Assembly: GCA_937934645.1 (NCBI GenBank)
Contig: CALGYZ010000021.1
Location: 1-64,000 of the forward strand
Direction: 5' to 3'
From: an uncultured Bacillaceae bacterium
GTDB lineage: Bacteria > Bacillota > Bacilli > Bacillales > Caldibacillaceae
DNA: 64,000 bases
Below, piece after piece: positions 58,990 to 64,000 of the stretch. Both the position numbers and the translations under genes were made by a program. How positions within the stretch are numbered: the stretch's first letter is position 1; every line of letters begins with the position of its first letter. The notes beneath the pieces are model-generated. The model was not told where the DNA came from. It saw only the letters and a program-made list of their open reading frames with translations, and did not search any database.

Positions 58990-60195
58990 ATGCTTATGGC
59001 AAAAGCCGGTTTGGAAATGGAAGAAGTGAAACAAATAGAAACGGAAAAAATATGGACTAAGGATTTCATCCTTATATTTTCAGCTAAATTTTTTATTTTT
59101 CTCGGCTTTCAGATGACTTTACCCACAATTCCGTTATTTGTTGAACATTTGGGAGGGAATGACCGGCTGATCGGTCTTACGGTCGGGATCTTTACGGTTT
59201 CAGCGTTACTTGTCCGTCCGTTCGCCGGCAGGGCTCTTGAAACGATAGGAAGAAAAGCGGTTTATTTAACCGGGCTTTTCCTGTTTGCTTTAACGGTCGG
59301 TTCATACAGTTTTATTACCGGAATTTTTTTGCTTTTATTATTCCGGATTTTTCAGGGTGCCGGCTGGGGAATGTCGACAACAGCTTCGGGCACAATCGCT
59401 ACGGATTTGATTCCTGCAAAGCGGAGGGGAGAAGGATTGGGTTACTACGGCCTGGCAGGAAATCTGGCCATGGCTTTCGGCCCGTCCCTCGGTTTGATTC
59501 TCGTACCGCTCGTTACGTTCCGGTGGCTGTTTATCATTTGTGCCTTTCTCGGCTTTATTGCCCTTGTTTTGTCAATGTTTATTCAATATAAAAAAGTGGA
59601 CCGGAACAGTGATCCGTCACCGAAGAAGCTAGATATTTTTGAAAAGTCGGCAATACAGCCGTCCCTTTTGATGTTTTTCATTACGGTGACATTCGGCGGG
59701 ATTGCGACGTTTCTGCCGCTGTATACATTGGAAAAGGGAGTGGACGGAATTCAATTATACTTCCTCATTTATGCAGTCGCCCTAATGATTACACGTGCGT
59801 TCGCCGGTAAACTGTATGACCGGAAAGGCCATAAAGCGGTATTTTTACCGGGAGCCGCTTTAATATTTACAGCGATGTTATTGTTAGCCTGGATTCCGAA
59901 TCATTGTGTTCTATTTACGGCGGCATTTTTAAACGGTTTCGGCTTCGGGCTGATTCAGCCGGGATTACAATCGTGGGCAATCGTGCGTTCGCCGGTAAAC
60001 CGCAGGGGAATGGTCAATGCAACATTTTTTTCGTTTTTTGATCTGGGGATCGGTCTTGGAGCAATTGCATTCGGGCAAATCGGCCACTGGCTCGGGTATG
60101 GAAGTATATATATCGCTTCAGCCCTCTCCGTATTAGTATCAATCAACTTGTACATATATTTTCTGCTAAAAGAGAAAAAAATGCCGGCAGCGTAA
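58990..60195 (+). CDS. MFS transporter
   Basis: 401 aa, 12 membrane segments; motif A region RPFAGRALETIGRKAVYLTG and its repeat ITRAFAGKLYDRKGHKAVFL; RRGEGLGYYGLAGNLAMAFG is typical of the YwoG/YfkF drug-efflux-like branch. Substrate unknown. ATG 58990 or 58996 after AAGCGGGG. No clear terminator follows. Confidence 0.8.
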   Translation: MLMAKAGLEMEEVKQIETEKIWTKDFILIFSAKFFIFLGFQMTLPTIPLFVEHLGGNDRLIGLTVGIFTVSALLVRPFAGRALETIGRKAVYLTGLFLFALTVGSYSFITGIFLLLLFRIFQGAGWGMSTTASGTIATDLIPAKRRGEGLGYYGLAGNLAMAFGPSLGLILVPLVTFRWLFIICAFLGFIALVLSMFIQYKKVDRNSDPSPKKLDIFEKSAIQPSLLMFFITVTFGGIATFLPLYTLEKGVDGIQLYFLIYAVALMITRAFAGKLYDRKGHKAVFLPGAALIFTAMLLLAWIPNHCVLFTAAFLNGFGFGLIQPGLQSWAIVRSPVNRRGMVNATFFSFFDLGIGLGAIAFGQIGHWLGYGSIYIASALSVLVSINLYIYFLLKEKKMPAA

Positions 60196-60263
60196 TGCGG
60201 GATTTCGTTGGCCGGCTGTTTTTTAATATTTTGCAGCGGCAACCTTATAATTTTTTAATATTA

Positions 60264-60281
60264 TTGTGAAATATATCACAA
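60264..60281 (+). promoter_or_regulatory. Rex operator before ldh
   Basis: TTGTGAAATATATCACAA is one base from the Rex consensus TTGTGAAATATTTCACAA and lies about 150 bp before the ldh start. Rex leaves DNA when NADH rises, so ldh should be induced under low oxygen. Confidence 0.85.
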
Positions 60282-60353
60282 AAAATTATATAATTTTTCC
60301 TGTATGGACGGTTACAATACATATGAGCGTTGCAATCGGACAAAGCTTTTTAA

Positions 60354-61388
<1,035 letters not shown>

Positions 61389-61398
61389 TTTCGAATAA

Positions 61399-61428
61399 GA
61401 GCGTCCATTTCGGACGTCCATTTTTTTA
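61399..61428 (+). terminator. Terminator of ldh
   Basis: GCGTCC / GGACGT-type stem with loop ATTTC, then T7. Confidence 0.75.
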
Positions 61429-61523
61429 TAAAAAAATTTTACATAAAAATAGCTTTTTCACTTTTAAATGTTACATAATCTATATTATAATGATGTTATG
61501 TAACATTACCGGAGGGGTAAAGT

Positions 61524-62087
61524 GTGGAATTTGTAAGTCCCATTAAAGACATCGGAAAAATCCGCGAAATAAAAAAAGTATTGCGGGCGTCATCATTAAG
61601 AGATTTGCTGCTGTTTGTTTTCGGTATAAATACAGGAATCAAACTCCAGGATTTATTAAAATTAAAAGTTTCCGATGTATGGGAAAACGGGAAAATGAAA
61701 GAGTTTCTGGTCATCAGGGATGAAAAAGACGGGGAGACGAAAGCGTACTTTTTAAATAATCAAATAAACAATGTACTGAAGGAATATATAGAAAAATATA
61801 AACTTCAGCAGGATGATTATTTATTCAAGTCAAAAAAAGATAATTTGCCCATTACAAGACAACAGGCTTACCGGATTATTAATCATGCGGCAAAAAAAGT
61901 CGGGATTGAAGAGAAGATCGGTACACATACGTTAAGAAAAACATTCGGTTACCATGCTTACCAGAAAGGTATTGCCGTTTCCATTATTAAATCGATTTTT
62001 AATCATCATTCAACGGCAGAAACATTAAAATATATCGGCATAGATAAAAACGAGCAAAACTTTATCCGGGTTGATGTAAACTTGTAA
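61524..62087 (+). CDS. Tyrosine recombinase-like protein (YoeC type)
   Basis: 187 aa, the catalytic domain of a tyrosine recombinase without the core-binding N domain. Visible box II HTLRKTFGYHAYQKG (His135, Arg138), HHST (about 161-164) and Tyr170 in LKYIGID. Box I reads TGIKLQDLLKL, so the first catalytic Arg is Lys40. Lone gene, GGAGGGG site. Size matches B. subtilis YoeC. Whether it still recombines DNA is open. Confidence 0.8.
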   Translation: MEFVSPIKDIGKIREIKKVLRASSLRDLLLFVFGINTGIKLQDLLKLKVSDVWENGKMKEFLVIRDEKDGETKAYFLNNQINNVLKEYIEKYKLQQDDYLFKSKKDNLPITRQQAYRIINHAAKKVGIEEKIGTHTLRKTFGYHAYQKGIAVSIIKSIFNHHSTAETLKYIGIDKNEQNFIRVDVNL

Positions 62088-62090
62088 ATA

Positions 62091-62117
62091 AAAAACGGGG
62101 AAGCTTTAATCCCCGTT
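62091..62117. terminator. Bidirectional terminator
   Basis: AACGGGGA / TCCCCGTT between the recombinase-like gene and the stress protein gene; it overlaps the last codons of the latter. Confidence 0.75.
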
Positions 62118-62789
62118 ATTGAGCGCAGTTTCAATATCGATGTTTTCCAGCTTTTCGACGATCCCGTCGGAAACATATACCTGCAACGTCTCGCGATCTT
62201 TGATAAAACGAAAAATTCCATTATCAAAATCCGTACCGACTTCTTTAAAGAAAATGCCTTCATAAATGACATCTTTCGTATGTTTGAATGTCAGTTTATA
62301 ATAATCTCCCTCTTTAACAAGATAGGCACGGATTCCTTTTTGGTAAGCCCCCTCTTCATCACGGAAATACCTGGAAACAGAAACGATGTGGAGGTCGACA
62401 AACGGAATTTCCGTTAAAAGGGCATTAATAATAGATCCTTTCGTAATTTGTTCCCAACGGCTCTGTGCAGTCTGACCGAGAATAATCTGGGTTACATGCT
62501 TTTCTCTGGCTACTTCGGCGATGACTTTTGCCACTGGCCGTTTTTCATTGTCTTTTAAAATAAATTGTGCGGTCGGATGATCTTCCGCCAATTGTTTCCA
62601 TTGTTCGATATACAACACTTTTTCGGCATCTAGTTCATCGAAAGGTTTAGGATCAACGGTTAATATATACAGAGGTGCTTTTAACATATTAGCTATTTTA
62701 CAGCCGCGGCGGATCAGCCGTTCGCCGTTTGGTCCGTAGTATACACAGACCAGTATGCATTCGTTGTGGTTATTTTCAATTTTATCCAT
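62106..62789 (-). CDS. Universal stress protein-like (KdpD-type Usp domain)
   Basis: About 227 aa. Residues 8-135 form a Usp fold (ECILVCVYYGPNGERLIRRG, VAREKHVTQIILGQTAQSRW) resembling the Usp domain of KdpD; the C-terminal 90 residues (AYLVKEGDYYKLTFKHTKDV) are not recognised. Divergent from mrpA, so a link to cation stress is plausible. ATG 62789 preferred over GTG 62801 for spacing to GAGGTG. Confidence 0.7.
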   Translation of the reverse strand: MDKIENNHNECILVCVYYGPNGERLIRRGCKIANMLKAPLYILTVDPKPFDELDAEKVLYIEQWKQLAEDHPTAQFILKDNEKRPVAKVIAEVAREKHVTQIILGQTAQSRWEQITKGSIINALLTEIPFVDLHIVSVSRYFRDEEGAYQKGIRAYLVKEGDYYKLTFKHTKDVIYEGIFFKEVGTDFDNGIFRFIKDRETLQVYVSDGIVEKLENIDIETALNNGD

Positions 62790-62946
62790 TCCATCGTTCA
62801 CCTCAGAGTAGTTAATCGCAAACTGTTTTTACTTAAATAAGAATCATACATGATGCCGGAAAAAAGGTCAATCTGCTATTGTTACGTTAGGTATTGTGTT
62901 AAGCCGGTTACTTTACAGATCATGAGTTATACAGGAGGGATAACGT

Positions 62947-64000
62947 TTGGACATAGGCCAGGTTTCTTTGAATTCCATAATTTTTCTTCCATTCTTATTT
63001 GCTTTTGTCATTCCGTTTATTTATAAAATCATTCATCCGAAAGTTCATTTGGGCTGGCTTGTACTTATTGTGCCCGCCATCGTTTTTGCAGTCTTTCTTT
63101 ATTATATCCCAACGATTGCGAAAGGAGAAGTTTTGCAATCCGGCCTTTCATGGTTCCCTTCCGCCGGGATTGATTTAGCGTTTTATGTTGACGGCCTGGC
63201 CTTATTATTCGGGCTGCTGATCTCGGGGATCGGGATTCTTGTCGTACTGTATTCCGTTTTTTACATGTCAAAAACGCGTGAAGCTTTACATACATTTTAC
63301 ATCTATTTGCTCATGTTTATGGGCGCGATGATGGGGCTTGTTTTTTCCGATAATATTTTCGTTCTGTACGGTTTCTGGGAATTAACCAGTGTTTCTTCAT
63401 TCCTGTTAATTGCCTATTGGTATGAGCGGAAAGCATCCCGGAAAGGTGCCCTGAAATCTCTTATGATCACTGTGTCCGGTGGCCTTGCTATGTTTGCGGG
63501 TTTTATTATGCTGATGCTGATGGCTGATACCGTGAGCATCCAGGAAATCATTGCGAATGCGGATTTAATCAGGGATCATGCCCTGTTCATTCCTTCCCTT
63601 GTTTGCATACTGCTTGGTGCGTTTACCAAATCGGCACAGTTTCCGTTCGGTATTTGGCTGCCTGATGCGATGGAAGCTCCGACGCCGGTTAGCGCCTATC
63701 TCCATTCGGCAACGATGGTTAAGGCGGGAATTTATCTTGTTGCACGCTTAACCCCGGTTTTTGCGGGTAATGCCGTATGGTTTTGGCTTGTGGCAGGAAC
63801 GGGAATCATTACATTGTTGTACGGGTCTGTATCTGCCATTCGGCAAACAGATTTAAAAGCGTTGCTTGCTTATTCTACGATCAGCCAGCTGGGATTGATC
63901 ATGAGCCTCTTAGGGATCGGTTCGCTTTCCTATGCATATGAAGACCATGAATTTATGGCGCTTTATTCTCTGGCCATTTTTGCTGCCATTTTTCACCTGT
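62947..64000 (+). CDS. mrpA: Na+/H+ antiporter subunit A (partial, runs off the window)
   Basis: The first 351 codons, open to the window end. NuoL/MrpA fold: FWELTSVSSFLLIAYWYERK (conserved Glu), GAFTKSAQFPFGIWLPDAME (Lys), PVSAYLHSATMVKAGIYLVA, ALLAYSTISQLGLIMSLLGI. Start TTG 62947 after AGGAGGGA. Multi-subunit antiporter for Na+ and pH homeostasis; further mrp genes should follow outside. Confidence 0.88.
   Translation, partial: MDIGQVSLNSIIFLPFLFAFVIPFIYKIIHPKVHLGWLVLIVPAIVFAVFLYYIPTIAKGEVLQSGLSWFPSAGIDLAFYVDGLALLFGLLISGIGILVVLYSVFYMSKTREALHTFYIYLLMFMGAMMGLVFSDNIFVLYGFWELTSVSSFLLIAYWYERKASRKGALKSLMITVSGGLAMFAGFIMLMLMADTVSIQEIIANADLIRDHALFIPSLVCILLGAFTKSAQFPFGIWLPDAMEAPTPVSAYLHSATMVKAGIYLVARLTPVFAGNAVWFWLVAGTGIITLLYGSVSAIRQTDLKALLAYSTISQLGLIMSLLGIGSLSYAYEDHEFMALYSLAIFAAIFHL

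Overview
The window reads as chromosome of an endospore-forming member of the Bacillaceae (Bacillota). Gene order over most of it follows the Bacillus subtilis blocks yusN-fadNAE-yusI-gcvH-yusFED-metNPQ-sufCDSUB, yunDCB-lytH, yutDEFGH-yutI-yuzD-yutJ-yutM, yumC-yuiBC-pepA and yhbA(queG)-yhbB-cspR ... prkA-yhbH. Several spore genes (two CotF-like coat proteins, yutH, yunB, lytH, prkA, yhbH) support this. Names below are by sequence family and synteny recognised by eye; no database search was run.

Positions 1 to about 5,240 are different: visibly AT-rich, mosaic and full of broken genes. They hold the C-terminal part of a TIGR04141/DUF6119-like protein, a small helix-turn-helix protein, a MerR-like plasmid protein, a secreted bacteriocin-like precursor with a 58-aa two-helix membrane protein behind it, a 5'-truncated rolling-circle Rep (pUB110 RepU type), a 5'-truncated second MerR-like gene, a scrap resembling a phage terminase, a 72-bp perfect direct repeat, and a theta-type Rep_3 initiator gene with promoter and iteron-like repeats. 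The Rep_3 gene runs in frame into the back three quarters of a 4-hydroxy-2-oxovalerate aldolase. That is the junction between plasmid-like DNA and the chromosomal backbone, or an assembly join.

Positions 5,240-13,650 are an aromatic meta-cleavage cluster: aldolase remnant, XylR_N/V4R/PucR-type activator, two-component flavin monooxygenase plus flavin reductase, extradiol ring-cleavage dioxygenase, alpha/beta hydrolase and an MFS importer. The hydratase and acylating aldehyde dehydrogenase usually found beside such an aldolase are not in the window. Related TGTAAGC-GGTT-ACA elements lie before the activator and before the monooxygenase.

From 13,850 on the DNA is orderly core genome. Fatty-acid beta-oxidation (fadNAE) has a clear sigma-A promoter and an 18-bp FadR-type operator. 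A SAM-I riboswitch with terminator leads the methionine ABC transporter. The Suf iron-sulfur operon is followed by serine biosynthesis (serC-serA). Next come spore and housekeeping genes, a tRNA-Gly(TCC), queG, prkA/yhbH, an L-lactate dehydrogenase with a Rex-type operator, a tyrosine recombinase-like protein whose first catalytic Arg is Lys, a stress protein, and the start of the Na+/H+ antiporter gene mrpA, cut by the window end.

Most transcription units end in good intrinsic terminators, several of them bidirectional between convergent genes. One terminator (yunC) carries the ribosome site of the next gene (yunB) in its 3' arm. One gene (DUF1450, 14,382-14,655 minus) is broken at a nine-base homopolymer.
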